DNA of 64,000 nt from Allobosea sp. LC85 (GCF_000735605.1 NZ_JPKG01000006.1:495835-559834), one strand, 5' to 3'; positions 51,833-61,861 are shown, counted from the first letter of the stretch. Notes: generated by a model not told the origin, from the letters alone. Numbers and translations: made by a program.

Positions 51833-52654
51833 TTACGAGGCCGTCTTCAGCTTCTTGTTGGTCTCGATCAGGTAGGGGCTCTGCTTGATGCCCCATTTCG
51901 TCTCGAGTTCGAGCAGCTTGCCGCTCTTGTGCCAGTCGACCGACATCTCCTTGACGAGCTTGCCGAAGGGACCGTCCATGTCCTCGAGACGGATGCCGAT
52001 GGCCCAGAGCTGCGGATCCTCGGAGACGAGCGGCATCTCGTAACTGGCCCATTTCGGATCGCCGCCAGCGAGCGTCGAGACAATCAGCGTGTCGTCGAAC
52101 AGGAAGGCGACGCAGTTATTGCCCTGCAGCGCGTTGAGCGCATCCGGCACGGACGGGAAGACGACGAGCTCGGGCGCGTAGAGCTGCGAGACGCGGCGAT
52201 TGTAATAGGCCCCCTGCACGCCGCAGACCTTGCGACCCTTCAGGTCCTCCCACTTCTTCAGATTGGCGCTCCTGGGAGCCAGCACATTGGTGGCGCCAGC
52301 ATAGTAGTTCGGCTCGACCATGCCGACGACCTTGCGGCGGTCGGGCGTGTCCCCCATCGTCGCCAGCACCATGTCGATGCGGCCCTGCTTCAGGAATTCC
52401 ATGCGGTTGGCGGCGATGACCGGAAGCATTTCCAGCTTCACGCCGATCTTGTCGGCGACCGCCTGAGCGAGATCGATCTCGAGCCCGACGATCTTGCCGG
52501 ACGGCTCAAGGAACCCCCAGGGCTTGTAGTCGTTCTTCACGCCGACGGTGAGGACGCCCTTTTCCTTGATCTTGGCGAGCGAGTCCTGCGCGAGCGCGGG
52601 CAAGGCCGCCAGCATGGCAGCGCAGGCAAGCGCCAGCGTGAATGTGCGTTTCAT
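51833..52654 (-). CDS. amino-acid-binding periplasmic protein, family 3
   Basis: This gene encodes 273 residues from the ATG at 52654; the longer frame does not change the signal peptide but lacks a ribosome site. The signal peptide covers about residues 1-22, cut near LAQ. The mature part reads LAKIKEKGVLTVGVKNDYKPWGF, which is the family 3 pattern with a polar-ligand pocket. It opens the importer operon that continues to 49341. The divergent neighbourhood with a GbdR-like regulator and sarcosine oxidase makes a sarcosine- or betaine-like ligand conceivable, though those usually use other families. Confidence 0.85.
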   Translation of the reverse strand: MKRTFTLALACAAMLAALPALAQDSLAKIKEKGVLTVGVKNDYKPWGFLEPSGKIVGLEIDLAQAVADKIGVKLEMLPVIAANRMEFLKQGRIDMVLATMGDTPDRRKVVGMVEPNYYAGATNVLAPRSANLKKWEDLKGRKVCGVQGAYYNRRVSQLYAPELVVFPSVPDALNALQGNNCVAFLFDDTLIVSTLAGGDPKWASYEMPLVSEDPQLWAIGIRLEDMDGPFGKLVKEMSVDWHKSGKLLELETKWGIKQSPYLIETNKKLKTAS

Positions 52655-52747
52655 GGCATCCGGTCCCCATTGTTTTGTTGGGACCCAGAGTTCCGGTCTA
52701 TGCCCGTTTGGAATTGTCGTAATGCGACGGTTTCTTGACATTCAGCG

Positions 52748-53752
52748 TCAAACCGCTGGTCGGTACGGGGCTCGCTCGCCCCGCGGCGGATGGTGGAAGC
52801 GGGCCCGGTAGGCGCGAGAAAAATGGCTCGCGCTGGAAAAGCCGCAGGCGAGCGCAACCTCCAGCACCGAGAGACTGGTCTGACGCAGAAGATGGCGGGC
52901 TCGCTCGAGCCTCAGGCCAAGATAATGCTCGCCGAGCGATCGGCCGAGATGCAGCCGAAAAAGACGCTCGAGTTGACGCAGCGAGACGCCCGCTGTTCGC
53001 GCCAACTCGCCGCGCGAAAGCGGCGTTTCGAGGTTCTGCTCCATGCGCCCGACGACACGCAGCAGCGGAGCATGGCTGACGCCGAGCCGCTCGCGCAGCG
53101 GCATGCGCTGCGGCCCCTCGCCCTCACGGACATGGGTCTGCAGGAACCATTCGCTGACCGCGAGCGCGAGTTCGCTGCCGTGCTCGCGGGCGATGACGGC
53201 ATGCATCATGTCGAGTGGAGCTGTGCCGCCGCTCGACGTCAGCCGATCGCGATCGATCTCGTAGAGCGAGCGCCGCACATCGAGATCGGGATAATCCTCG
53301 ATGAAGGCCGGCGCATGCTCCCAATGGATGGTGAAGCGGTAGCCGGAGAGCACATTGGCGCGCGCCAGGATATAGGGTCCGCCCGAGACGCCGCCGAGCT
53401 TGACGCCACGCCGGGCGAGCTGCCGGAGCCAGGCGAAGGTCGGCTGATGCTGGAAGGCGGCGGGATTTCCGCCGGCGCAAACGAAGATGTAATCGAGGCG
53501 GGCATCATCTCCGACAGCGAAATCAGGCTGGATGCTGACGCCATTGGAGGCCGGAGCCGGCGCCCCATCGATCGAGACGTGGCTCCAGCGATAGAGGCTG
53601 CGCCCCGAGAGCCGATTGGCGGCGCGCAGGGGCTCGATCGCCGAGGCATAGGCCAGCAACGCAAAATCCGGAATCAGCAGGAAGCCGACATGGGTGGGCG
53701 CCCCTTCCCCATAGCTGTCGTTACCGGTCAAGATCGCGTCGCTGATGGTCAT
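52748..53752 (-). CDS. GlxA/GbdR-type AraC regulator with DJ-1-like domain
   Basis: This gene encodes 334 residues from the ATG at 53752; an earlier start at 53815 is possible. The N-terminal DJ-1/PfpI-like domain (HVGFLLIPDFALLAYASAIEPLRAANRL, then GVSGGPYILARANVLSGYR) is joined to a C-terminal AraC double HTH (SRGELARTAGVSLRQLERLFRLHLG). The nucleophilic cysteine of active DJ-1 proteins is replaced (GGVSGGPY), which is normal for a ligand sensor. GbdR and SouR of Pseudomonas have this architecture and activate betaine and sarcosine genes. It is divergent from soxB with 82 bp between, so regulation of the sox operon is very likely. Confidence 0.85.
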   Translation of the reverse strand: MTISDAILTGNDSYGEGAPTHVGFLLIPDFALLAYASAIEPLRAANRLSGRSLYRWSHVSIDGAPAPASNGVSIQPDFAVGDDARLDYIFVCAGGNPAAFQHQPTFAWLRQLARRGVKLGGVSGGPYILARANVLSGYRFTIHWEHAPAFIEDYPDLDVRRSLYEIDRDRLTSSGGTAPLDMMHAVIAREHGSELALAVSEWFLQTHVREGEGPQRMPLRERLGVSHAPLLRVVGRMEQNLETPLSRGELARTAGVSLRQLERLFRLHLGRSLGEHYLGLRLERARHLLRQTSLSVLEVALACGFSSASHFSRAYRARFHHPPRGERAPYRPAV

Positions 53753-53834
53753 GTCCGTGAGACTATGTTCGGCAATCTCACGATGACAAGCCCGGCGCGA
53801 ATTCCTGTCCGGCATAGACGTCCCGGGTGCCCCG

Positions 53835-55085
53835 ATGCGCTATTCGATTTTCTCCCTCGCCGCACAGACGCTCAAGGGTCACCGCGGCTGGACGCCGGCC
53901 TGGCGCGATGCGGCGCCGAAGGCGGAATATGACGTCCTGGTCATCGGCGGCGGTGGCCATGGGCTGGCAACGGCCTATTACCTCGCGAGCCAGCATGGCA
54001 TCAGCAATGTCGCGGTGATCGAGAAGGGCTATATCGGATCCGGCAATGTCGGGCGGAACACCACGATCATCCGCTCGAACTATCTCCTGCCTGGCAATAC
54101 GCCGTTCTACGAATGGTCGCTGAAGCTCTGGGAGGGGCTGGAGCAGGACATCAACTACAACGCGATGGTCAGCCAGCGTGGCGTGCTGAACCTGTACCAT
54201 TCCGACTCGCAGCGCGACGCCTATGCCAGGCGCGGCAACGCCATGCGGCTCGCCGGCGTCGATGCCGAACTGCTCGACCGTGAGCAGGTTCGCGCCATGG
54301 TGCCCTTCCTGAACTACCGGGATGGCCGGTTCCCGATCCAGGGCGGTCTCCTGCAGCGCCGCGGCGGCTCGGTCCGGCATGATGCCGTCGCCTGGGGCTA
54401 CGCCCGTGCCGCCGACCAGCGCGGCGTCGATATCGTGCAGAACTGCGAAGTCACCGGGCTCACGATCGAAGGCGGCCGCATCACCGGCGTCGAGACGACG
54501 CGCGGCGCGATCAAGGCCAGGAAGGTCGCGCTTGCTGTCGCCGGCAACTCCTCGCGGCTTGCCGGGATGGCGGGGATGCGGCTGCCGATCGAAAGCCACG
54601 TGCTGCAGGCCTTCGTCTCGGAAGGCGTGAAGCCGCTGATCGACAATGTCGTCACCTATGGTGCCGGGCACTTCTACATTAGTCAGTCCGACAAGGGCGG
54701 TCTCGTCTTCGGCGGTGATATCGACGGCTACAATTCCTACGCCCAGCGCGGCAACCTGCCCGTGATCGAGGACGTGATGGAATCGGCCATGGCCTTGTGG
54801 CCGGGCCTTGGCCGCATCCGCATGCTGCGCCACTGGGGTGGGATCATGGACATGTCGATGGACGGCTCACCGATCATCGACCACACCCCGGTCCAGGGCC
54901 TCTATCTCAATGCCGGCTGGTGCTATGGCGGCTTCAAGGCGACGCCGGCCTCGGGCTGGTGTTTCGCCCATCTGATCGCGCGCGACGAACCTCACGAGGT
55001 CGCGACCGCCTATCGGCTCGACCGGTTCGCAACGGGCCGCGTCATCGACGAAAAGGGCGCTGGCGCCCAGCCGAACCTTCACTGA
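53835..55085 (+). CDS. soxB: sarcosine oxidase beta subunit
   Basis: This gene encodes 416 residues. The subunit binds FAD non-covalently and FMN covalently and oxidises sarcosine to an imine that gives glycine. The FAD motif is VLVIGGGGHGLATAYYL (34-50). A histidine at 182 in GGSVRHDAVAW matches the place where FMN is attached. The C-terminal GWCYGGFKATPASGW is typical. It opens the operon soxB-D-A-G-purU; the delta subunit follows 22 bp later. Confidence 0.95.
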   Translation: MRYSIFSLAAQTLKGHRGWTPAWRDAAPKAEYDVLVIGGGGHGLATAYYLASQHGISNVAVIEKGYIGSGNVGRNTTIIRSNYLLPGNTPFYEWSLKLWEGLEQDINYNAMVSQRGVLNLYHSDSQRDAYARRGNAMRLAGVDAELLDREQVRAMVPFLNYRDGRFPIQGGLLQRRGGSVRHDAVAWGYARAADQRGVDIVQNCEVTGLTIEGGRITGVETTRGAIKARKVALAVAGNSSRLAGMAGMRLPIESHVLQAFVSEGVKPLIDNVVTYGAGHFYISQSDKGGLVFGGDIDGYNSYAQRGNLPVIEDVMESAMALWPGLGRIRMLRHWGGIMDMSMDGSPIIDHTPVQGLYLNAGWCYGGFKATPASGWCFAHLIARDEPHEVATAYRLDRFATGRVIDEKGAGAQPNLH

Positions 55086-55107
55086 GCCGGCTCAGGAACC
55101 TTTCTCC

Positions 55108-55383
55108 ATGCGCATCACATGTCCTCATTGCGGCGCCCGCGACGTCCAGGAATTCACCTATCTGGGCGACGCCAATCCGCAACGGCCCGAGGGAATGGCA
55201 ACGACGGAAGCGGCGATGCACGACTATGTCTACCAGCGCGACAATCCGGCCGGGCGGCATCGCGAGCTCTGGTATCACAGCGCCGGCTGCCATGCCTGGC
55301 TGGTCGTGACGCGCGACACGAGAACCCACGCCATCGAGACCGTCGAGACTGCCAGGGCGCGCGCCCAGGGAGATGCGGCATGA
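55108..55383 (+). CDS. soxD: sarcosine oxidase delta subunit
   Basis: This gene encodes 91 residues. The zinc-binding start CPHCG (5-9) is intact, with later His/Cys (YHSAGCHAW) probably completing the site. The small subunit stabilises the heterotetramer. It overlaps soxA by 4 bp (ATGA), and the length is normal for the family. Confidence 0.95.
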   Translation: MRITCPHCGARDVQEFTYLGDANPQRPEGMATTEAAMHDYVYQRDNPAGRHRELWYHSAGCHAWLVVTRDTRTHAIETVETARARAQGDAA

Positions 55384-58367
55384 GCGCGAAGCAGCCCTTC
55401 CGCCGCGGCGATGGCGGCCTGATCGACCGGGCCAGCCCTGTCAGCTTCCGCTTCGACGGTCGCTCCTATCAGGGCTATGCCGGCGACACGCTTGCTGCCG
55501 CCCTTCTGGCCAATGGCGTGCGCCTCGTCGGCCGGTCCTTCAAGTACCACCGGCCGCGCGGCATCCTTTCGGCAGGTCCAGAGGAGCCGAATGCGCTCGT
55601 CGAACTGCGCTCCGGAGCCCGGCGCGAGCCCAATACGCGAGCGACCGTGGCCGAGCTCTATGATGGGCTCGAGGCGCAGAGCCAGAACCGCTGGCCCTCG
55701 CTCGATTTCGATATCCTCTCGATCAATTCGCTACTCGCGCCGGCGCTGACCGCAGGTTTCTACTACAAGACCTTCATGTGGCCGGCGGCTTTCTGGGAGA
55801 AGCTCTACGAGCCGCTGATCCGCCGCGCCGCCGGTCTTGGCCGCGCCGCCATGGAGGAAGATCCCGACCATTACGAGAAGGCGTTCGCCTTCTGCGACGT
55901 CCTCGTCATTGGCGGCGGGCCTGCCGGAATCTCTGCCGCCCTGGCGGCCGGACGGAGCGGCGCCCGCGTCATCCTGTGCGATGAGGATTTTCGGCCGGGT
56001 GGCCGGCTGCTCGCCGACAAGCGCGAGATCGACGCCCGCGCCGGCTCCGAATGGGTCGCCGACGCCCTGGCCGAACTCGCGAGCCTTCCCGATGTCCGGA
56101 TCATGACGCGCACGACGGTGCTTGGCGTCTACGATCACGGCATCTACGGCGCCGTCGAACGCGTCAGCGACCATCTGCCGTTGCCTCCGGTGCATCAGCC
56201 GCGCCAACGCGCCTGGCGCATCACCGCCAAGCGCGCGGTACTGGCAGCTGGCGCGATCGAGCGCCCTGTCGTTTTTGCCGGCAACGACACACCCGGCGTC
56301 ATGCTGGGCGGCGCGGTGCGGACCTATCTCAATCGCTACGCCGTCCTGCCCGGACGCGAGGCGGTGGTCTTCACCACCGGCGATGATGGCTGGGCCACGG
56401 CCCGCGATCTTACTGCTGCCGGCGCGAATGTCGCGGCGATCGTCGATCCGCGCCCGCAGGTCGATGCGGCGCTGGTCGCACTCGGCAAGGCGATCGGTGC
56501 GCGTGTCTTCGCCGGCAGCGCGGTCAGCCGCGCCTCCGGCGGCAAGGCGTTGAAGCAGGTCACGATCCGCGACGCGTCCGGCCGCGAGACGAGCCTTGCC
56601 TGCGATCTGCTCGCCGTCTCGAATGGCTGGAACCCGACGCTGCACCTGACCTCGCATCAGAACACGCGGCCGGTCTGGGACGAGGCGATCCAGGCCTTCG
56701 TGCCGGGCACAATGCCCGCCGGCCTCAGTGCGGCCGGCAGCGCAGCCGGCCATTTCGGCCTGGCCGAGGCACTGGTGGACGGCGCCCGCCTCGGCAGCGA
56801 GGCTGCAGCCGATTGCGGTTTCGCTGCGAAGCCACTGGCTGCCACAGCGAAGACCGATCCTGACGCCGTCTCGATCTCCCCGGTCTGGCGGGTCAAGGGC
56901 GGCAAAGGCAAGGCCTTCGTCGATTTCCAGAATGACGTGACCGATGCCGATGTCGAGCTGGCGGCGCGTGAGGGGTTCCGGCCGGTCGAACACCTGAAAC
57001 GCTACACCACGCTCGGCATGGCGACCGACCAGGGCAAGACCTCGAACATCTCCGGCCTTGCGATCATGGCCGAACAGACTGGCAAGACCATACCCGAGAC
57101 GGGGACGACGATCTTCCGGCCACCCTATACGCCAGTGGCCATCGGGGCGCTTGCCGGCCACCACCGAGGTCCGGATTTCCGACCGATGCGGCTTGCGCCC
57201 ACCCATCAATGGTCGAAGGACCTGGGCGCCGTCTTCGTCGAGACCGGGCTCTGGCTGCGCGGGCAGTATTATCCGAAACCCGGCGAGGATCACTGGCTGA
57301 CCACCGTCAATCGCGAGGTGCTGGCCGTGCGCAATGGCGTCGGCATCTGCGATGTCTCGACGCTCGGCAAGATCGACATCCAGGGCAATGATGCCGCCGA
57401 GTTCCTGGAGCGCGTCTATATCAATGGCTGGAAGGCCTTGCCCGTTGGCAAGGCGCGCTATGGGCTGATGCTGCGCGAGGACGGCTTCGTCATGGATGAC
57501 GGCACGACCTCGCGTTTGGCCGAGACGCATTTCCTGATGACGACCACCACGGCAAACGCCGCCAAGGTGATGCAACATCTCGAATACTGCCATCAGGTGC
57601 TCTGGCCGACGCTCGATGTCCGCATGGTCTCGGTCTCGGAGCAGTGGGCGCAGGTCGCGGTTGCCGGGCCCAAGGCCCGCGAGGTCCTGCGCGGTGTCGT
57701 TGACGCACAGCACGACCTCTCGAACGAAGCGTGTCCCTATCTCGCGGCGCGCAACATCACTGTCGGCGGCGGCATCCCGGCACGGCTGTTCCGGATCTCC
57801 TTCTCGGGCGAGCTCGCCTATGAACTCGCCGTCCCGGCCGATCATGGCGATGCGATGATGCGCGCCCTGATGGCGGCCGGCGCGCCCTACGGCATCACGC
57901 CCTATGGAACCGAAGCGCTTGGCGTGATGCGCATCGAGAAGGGCCATGTCGCGGGCAACGAACTCAACGGCCAGACGACGGCCCGCGATCTTGGCCTCGG
58001 CAGGATGATGTCCGCCAAGAAGGACTTCATCGGCCGCGTCATGGCTGGCCGCGAAGCGCTGATCGAGACGGAGCGTCCGGCGCTGGTCGGCTTCAAGCCG
58101 GTGGAGATTGGCCAACGACTGCGAGCCGGCGCGCATTTCATCGGCCTCGGCAAGCCTGCGGCCATGGAACATGACGAGGGCTACATGACCTCGGTCGCCT
58201 ATTCCCCGGTGCTGAAGCACTGGATCGGCCTCGGCCTGCTGAAGAATGGCCCGAAACGCATCGGCGAGCGCGTCCGCGCCGTCGATCCGGTGCGCAACGG
58301 CGACATCGTCCTCGAAATCTGCAATCCGGTCTTCGTCGATCCCGAAGGAGCGCGCCTCCATGGCTGA
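55380..58367 (+). CDS. soxA: sarcosine oxidase alpha subunit
   Basis: This gene encodes 995 residues from the ATG at 55380; the longer frame back to 55119 is the shifted reading of soxD. An N-terminal ferredoxin-like part with SFKYHRPRG is followed by an NAD-binding Rossmann domain (VLVIGGGPAGISAALAA, about 176-192). The C-terminal third from about 600 is a GcvT-like tetrahydrofolate domain (GICDVSTLGKIDIQG, then FRISFSGELAYEL). This subunit passes the methylene group to tetrahydrofolate, or releases formaldehyde without it. It overlaps soxG by 8 bp. The long open frame on the minus strand is a GC-codon shadow. Confidence 0.95.
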   Translation: MSAKQPFRRGDGGLIDRASPVSFRFDGRSYQGYAGDTLAAALLANGVRLVGRSFKYHRPRGILSAGPEEPNALVELRSGARREPNTRATVAELYDGLEAQSQNRWPSLDFDILSINSLLAPALTAGFYYKTFMWPAAFWEKLYEPLIRRAAGLGRAAMEEDPDHYEKAFAFCDVLVIGGGPAGISAALAAGRSGARVILCDEDFRPGGRLLADKREIDARAGSEWVADALAELASLPDVRIMTRTTVLGVYDHGIYGAVERVSDHLPLPPVHQPRQRAWRITAKRAVLAAGAIERPVVFAGNDTPGVMLGGAVRTYLNRYAVLPGREAVVFTTGDDGWATARDLTAAGANVAAIVDPRPQVDAALVALGKAIGARVFAGSAVSRASGGKALKQVTIRDASGRETSLACDLLAVSNGWNPTLHLTSHQNTRPVWDEAIQAFVPGTMPAGLSAAGSAAGHFGLAEALVDGARLGSEAAADCGFAAKPLAATAKTDPDAVSISPVWRVKGGKGKAFVDFQNDVTDADVELAAREGFRPVEHLKRYTTLGMATDQGKTSNISGLAIMAEQTGKTIPETGTTIFRPPYTPVAIGALAGHHRGPDFRPMRLAPTHQWSKDLGAVFVETGLWLRGQYYPKPGEDHWLTTVNREVLAVRNGVGICDVSTLGKIDIQGNDAAEFLERVYINGWKALPVGKARYGLMLREDGFVMDDGTTSRLAETHFLMTTTTANAAKVMQHLEYCHQVLWPTLDVRMVSVSEQWAQVAVAGPKAREVLRGVVDAQHDLSNEACPYLAARNITVGGGIPARLFRISFSGELAYELAVPADHGDAMMRALMAAGAPYGITPYGTEALGVMRIEKGHVAGNELNGQTTARDLGLGRMMSAKKDFIGRVMAGREALIETERPALVGFKPVEIGQRLRAGAHFIGLGKPAAMEHDEGYMTSVAYSPVLKHWIGLGLLKNGPKRIGERVRAVDPVRNGDIVLEICNPVFVDPEGARLHG

Positions 58368-58992
58368 CGCTGCGACAATTGCCTGGACGCCGCGCGGCTC
58401 CTGGGCCGGCATTCTCGCCTCGGGCGAATTTGGAACGGCGGGGCAGCCCGGTGTCACGATCGAGGCGCGTGACGGACTCGGCATCGCCAGCCTGATTGCC
58501 GGGGACGGTCGAGATGAGGCGCTTGCGCAGGCGCTCCAGGGCCACATCGGGCTCGGTCTGCCGCTGACGCCCTGCATCGTTTCCAGCGCGAGACACAGTC
58601 TGGTCTGGGCGGGCCCGGATCAGTGGCACCTGATTGCGCCGGACCGGAACGGTTTCGATGAGCTGCTGCGCGATCTTGCGCCGCTCGCCGCTATCTCCGA
58701 CCAGTCCGACGGACGGGCTGCGCTGCGGCTTTCCGGACCGAAGGTACGCGATACCCTGGCGAAGGGCTGCATGCTCGACCTGCACCCCTCCGCCTTCCCG
58801 GTCGGGACTGCCGCCTTGACAAGCATCGCCTATATGGGTGTGCATCTCTGGCGGATCGCTGACGATCCGGCATCCGGTGACGCCGTTTTCGAGATCATGG
58901 TCGCACGCAGCATGGCAGGCAGTTTCTGGTCCTGGCTTTCCGCCTCCGCGGCAGAATTCGGCTGCAAGGTGACGGCAACGGGACGAGGTTGA
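58360..58992 (+). CDS. soxG: sarcosine oxidase gamma subunit
   Basis: This gene encodes 210 residues from the ATG at 58360, inside the last codons of soxA. It is a GcvT-related but catalytically silent subunit ([37 protein letters not shown]) and closes the heterotetramer. Placement and length are standard. It is followed by a hairpin at 59049-59068 and then purU. Confidence 0.9.
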   Translation: MADAATIAWTPRGSWAGILASGEFGTAGQPGVTIEARDGLGIASLIAGDGRDEALAQALQGHIGLGLPLTPCIVSSARHSLVWAGPDQWHLIAPDRNGFDELLRDLAPLAAISDQSDGRAALRLSGPKVRDTLAKGCMLDLHPSAFPVGTAALTSIAYMGVHLWRIADDPASGDAVFEIMVARSMAGSFWSWLSASAAEFGCKVTATGRG

Positions 58993-59048
58993 GCGCAGCG
59001 CGTCGCGCGCCCTCCAACTCGAAACCTGTCCCATTGTCCCAGCGAAGG

Positions 59049-59068
59049 GCCGCCCCTCGAAGGGCGGC
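59049..59068 (+). terminator. hairpin between soxG and purU
   Basis: GCCGCCC (59049-59055) pairs exactly with GGGCGGC (59062-59068) across a 6-base loop. It ends only 7 bp before the purU start, so it may lower read-through or hide the purU ribosome site rather than be a full terminator. Confidence 0.5.
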
Positions 59069-59075
59069 ATCAGCC

Positions 59076-59939
59076 ATGTCCGACCGCATTTCGATCCTCA
59101 CCCTCTCCTGCCCCGACCGTCCGGGCATCGTCGCCGCCGTCTCGACGCTGCTGTTCGAGTCCGGCTGCAACATCCGCGACGCCCAGCAGTTCGACGACAC
59201 AGAGACCGGCCGCTTCTTCATGCGCGTCGTCTTCGAGCGCCTCGCCGAGAGCAGGTCGCACGCCGAGATCACGGAAGCCTTCGGCGAGCTTGCCCGGCGC
59301 TTCACCATGGATTTCACCTTGCGTGAGCAGCATGTGCGGAAGCGCGTGATGCTGCTGGTCTCGAAATTCGACCATTGCCTCGCCGACCTGCTTTATCGCT
59401 GGCGCATCGGCGAACTCCCGATGGAGGTCGCCGGCATCATCTCGAACCACGGTCGCGACAGCATCGCCTCGACCGATATCGGCGACCTGCCCTTCCATCA
59501 TTTGCCGATCACCCGCCAGACCAAGATGGAGCAGGAAGCCCAGATCTGGCAGCTCGTCCAGGAGACCAGGACGGATCTCGTCGTGCTTGCGCGCTATATG
59601 CAGGTCCTGTCGGACGGACTCTCGGCCAAGCTGCTCGGCCGCTGCATCAATATCCACCATTCCTTCCTGCCCGGCTTCAAGGGCGCCAAGCCGTATCATC
59701 AGGCGCATGAGCGCGGTGTGAAGCTGATCGGCGCGACCGCCCATTACGTGACGCCGGATCTCGATGAAGGCCCGATCATCGAGCAGGATGTCGAACGCAT
59801 CTCGCATCGCGACACGCCGGACGCACTGGTGCGCAAGGGCCGCGATATCGAGCGGCGGGTACTGGCGCGCGCCGTGCTGCATCATCTCGAGGACCGCGTC
59901 GTGCTGAACGGCAAGAAGACGGTCGTCTTCACCGACTGA
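59076..59939 (+). CDS. purU: formyltetrahydrofolate deformylase
   Basis: This gene encodes 287 residues from the ATG at 59076. An N-terminal ACT domain ([20 protein letters not shown], residues 5-75) senses an amino acid. The catalytic formyl-transferase fold follows, with [18 protein letters not shown] and the Asp in [15 protein letters not shown]; Asn, His and Asp make the active site. It releases formate and tetrahydrofolate from 10-formyl-tetrahydrofolate. In sarcosine operons it disposes of the one-carbon unit made by SoxA and renews the folate pool. Confidence 0.95.
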   Translation: MSDRISILTLSCPDRPGIVAAVSTLLFESGCNIRDAQQFDDTETGRFFMRVVFERLAESRSHAEITEAFGELARRFTMDFTLREQHVRKRVMLLVSKFDHCLADLLYRWRIGELPMEVAGIISNHGRDSIASTDIGDLPFHHLPITRQTKMEQEAQIWQLVQETRTDLVVLARYMQVLSDGLSAKLLGRCINIHHSFLPGFKGAKPYHQAHERGVKLIGATAHYVTPDLDEGPIIEQDVERISHRDTPDALVRKGRDIERRVLARAVLHHLEDRVVLNGKKTVVFTD

Positions 59940-59991
59940 GGTCGCCGCGATCCGAGCGATCAAGGCAGGGGTCGTCCCCATCGCTTGCGTC

Positions 59992-60021
59992 ATCCCTGGC
60001 GACGGAAACGACGCCCGGGAT
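59992..60021. repeat. REP-like imperfect palindrome
   Basis: ATCCCTGGCG (59992-60001) and CGCCCGGGAT (60012-60021) are reverse complements except for one base, with 10 bp between. It follows purU in a gap of 169 bp. It could act as a terminator or mRNA stabiliser; it does not match the element at 51718. Confidence 0.45.
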
Positions 60022-60108
60022 CACGACCGCGGGCTTCCGCCTGTCCGTGGCTGGGACGCATGGCATTTCCGCTTGCTGTTCCCCCATGCGGGCGGCAAGG
60101 AAGGATCG

Positions 60109-60627
60109 ATGGCATCGTCACCTCTCCATCGTCTGGCAGCCGCAATCGGCCGCGTTTCCGCGTTGCCGGTACGAGGCCTGATCTCATTCCTGATCCTGTT
60201 CGACGAGCTCGTGCGCCCGCTCTATCGCCCGGCCATTCGCTGGCTGTCGGAACGGCGGTTCGTGGCGCGCGCCGAGGCGGCGATCGCCCGCATGCCGCGT
60301 TTTGCCATCCTGGCGGTGCTGGTGGCGCCTTTCGCCGTCGTCGAACCGCTCAAGCTCGTCAGCCTCATCGTGATCGCGCACGGCCATGTGACCGGCGGCC
60401 TGATCATGCTCGGGCTGGCGCATCTGGCGAGTTTCGTGATCGTCGAGCGGATCTACCATGCCGGCCGCGAGAAGCTTCTCACCATCGGCTGGTTCGCGCG
60501 CGGAATGGCTGTCATCACCGATCTGCGCAGGCGCGCGCTGGACTGGGTGAGGCGCAGTGCGGTCCATGCCTTTATCCTGCGCACGCGCGACGCAGTCCGT
60601 TCATGGTGGCGCGGGCGACGGATCTGA
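60109..60627 (+). CDS. small multi-pass membrane protein, hypothetical
   Basis: This gene encodes 172 residues from the ATG at 60109, which follows AAGGAAGGA. Two or three hydrophobic stretches are seen (RGLISFLILFDELV, FAILAVLVAPFAVVEPLKLVSLIVIA and GGLIMLGLAHLASFVIVERI), followed by a basic C-terminal third with many Arg and Trp. Such proteins occur widely in Hyphomicrobiales without assigned function. It is convergent with the MFS gene downstream, 10 bp apart. I assign no function. Confidence 0.65.
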   Translation: MASSPLHRLAAAIGRVSALPVRGLISFLILFDELVRPLYRPAIRWLSERRFVARAEAAIARMPRFAILAVLVAPFAVVEPLKLVSLIVIAHGHVTGGLIMLGLAHLASFVIVERIYHAGREKLLTIGWFARGMAVITDLRRRALDWVRRSAVHAFILRTRDAVRSWWRGRRI

Positions 60628-60637
60628 ACGCTGGGGG

Positions 60638-61861
60638 TCAGGAGACCTTGCGGGCGAGCATGAACAGGGCGCCGGTGGCGAGCAAGGACAGCAGCACCAT
60701 CAGCGCCGCCGTTGGCATCAGGCCGGCCCGCTCGATCAGGACCGCACAGGCAAGCGGCGCCGCCGCCTTGACCACCAGCCCCGGCGCCGAAAGCTTGCCG
60801 AGCATCGCACCATATCCGGCCGGACCGAAAAGCTGGAGCGGCACGGTTCCACGCACGATCGAGCTCAGCCCGACGCTGATCCCGTAGGCGACCGCAAAGA
60901 GACCGGCGAGTATGGCGGTCGTCTGGCCGGTCATCAGCAGGACGAATCCGAGCGGCATCATCGCAGCCGAAATCCATGCCGTGGTCACTGGCTGGAGAGA
61001 AGCGCCGAACAGCATCTCCGCCAGCCGTCCGGCGACCTGCGCGGGGCCGACCATGGCGCCGATACCGACGGCGACTACGGCGCTCAGGCCCAGCCCCTGC
61101 AGCATGCTCAGCAGATGCACCGACATGGCCGAAACGACGAAGCCCTGCAGCGAGAAGGCGAGAGCGAGCAGAACAAAGGCCAAGCGGCGCGCCTCGCCTT
61201 CGAGATGATCGGCGTGGGGCAGCGCCGGCGCGCTCGCGACGTGCCCGCGTTCCGCGGCTCGCTTCACGCGCCCAGGCAGCCCAAAGAGATGCAACGGCAC
61301 GCAGAGCCCAAGCTGAAGCAAGCCGTAGAACCGGTAGATCACGCGCCAGTCGAACTGCGCAAGCAGCGCCGTCGTCAGGGGCCAGAAGATCGTCGAGGCA
61401 AAGCCGCCGATCAGCGTGAGCTGGCTGATCGAGCGGCGTGCGCCGGCGCCGCGTGACTGCGTCAGTGCCGCAAAGGCGGCATCGTAGAAGACCATGGTCG
61501 AGACGATGCCGAGAGCTATCATCGCCGCGAAATAGCTCAGGCCGCCACGCGCCTCGGCGAGCCCCAAGAGCGCCAGTCCGGCAAGCGCCGAACCGATCGT
61601 CATGACCAGGCGCGCGCCATGACGATCAACCTGCCGGCCGATGGCAGGAGCAACCACACCGCCGGCAAGAAGGCTCGCCGCAAATCCGGCATAGGTCCAT
61701 TCGGGAGCCCAGCCGAAGCTGGCTGTCATGCTCTGGGCCAGAACTGCGAAGGCATAATAGAGGCAGCCATAGCCGGCGACCTGTGTCACCCCGAGGGCGA
61801 GGATGAGACCCAGCCCACGCCCTGACGAGGGAACCGGCAAGGGCGAAGGCAGACTCGGCAT
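60638..61861 (-). CDS. MFS transporter
   Basis: This gene encodes 407 residues from the ATG at 61861; a TTG at 61939 would add 26. Twelve membrane helices are predicted. The loop after helix 2 reads GRQVDRHGARLVMT, the MFS signature. The layout resembles the monocarboxylate/oxalate-formate type or arabinose-efflux-like carriers of soil bacteria. The substrate is unknown. It is divergent from exbB, sharing the 379-bp region that holds the Irr-type box. Confidence 0.8.
   Translation of the reverse strand: MPSLPSPLPVPSSGRGLGLILALGVTQVAGYGCLYYAFAVLAQSMTASFGWAPEWTYAGFAASLLAGGVVAPAIGRQVDRHGARLVMTIGSALAGLALLGLAEARGGLSYFAAMIALGIVSTMVFYDAAFAALTQSRGAGARRSISQLTLIGGFASTIFWPLTTALLAQFDWRVIYRFYGLLQLGLCVPLHLFGLPGRVKRAAERGHVASAPALPHADHLEGEARRLAFVLLALAFSLQGFVVSAMSVHLLSMLQGLGLSAVVAVGIGAMVGPAQVAGRLAEMLFGASLQPVTTAWISAAMMPLGFVLLMTGQTTAILAGLFAVAYGISVGLSSIVRGTVPLQLFGPAGYGAMLGKLSAPGLVVKAAAPLACAVLIERAGLMPTAALMVLLSLLATGALFMLARKVS

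Noticed and set aside
55731..58577. A 948-codon open frame on the minus strand over soxA
   Set aside because: It is antisense to soxA, which has full domain motifs on the plus strand; codon composition explains the lack of stops.
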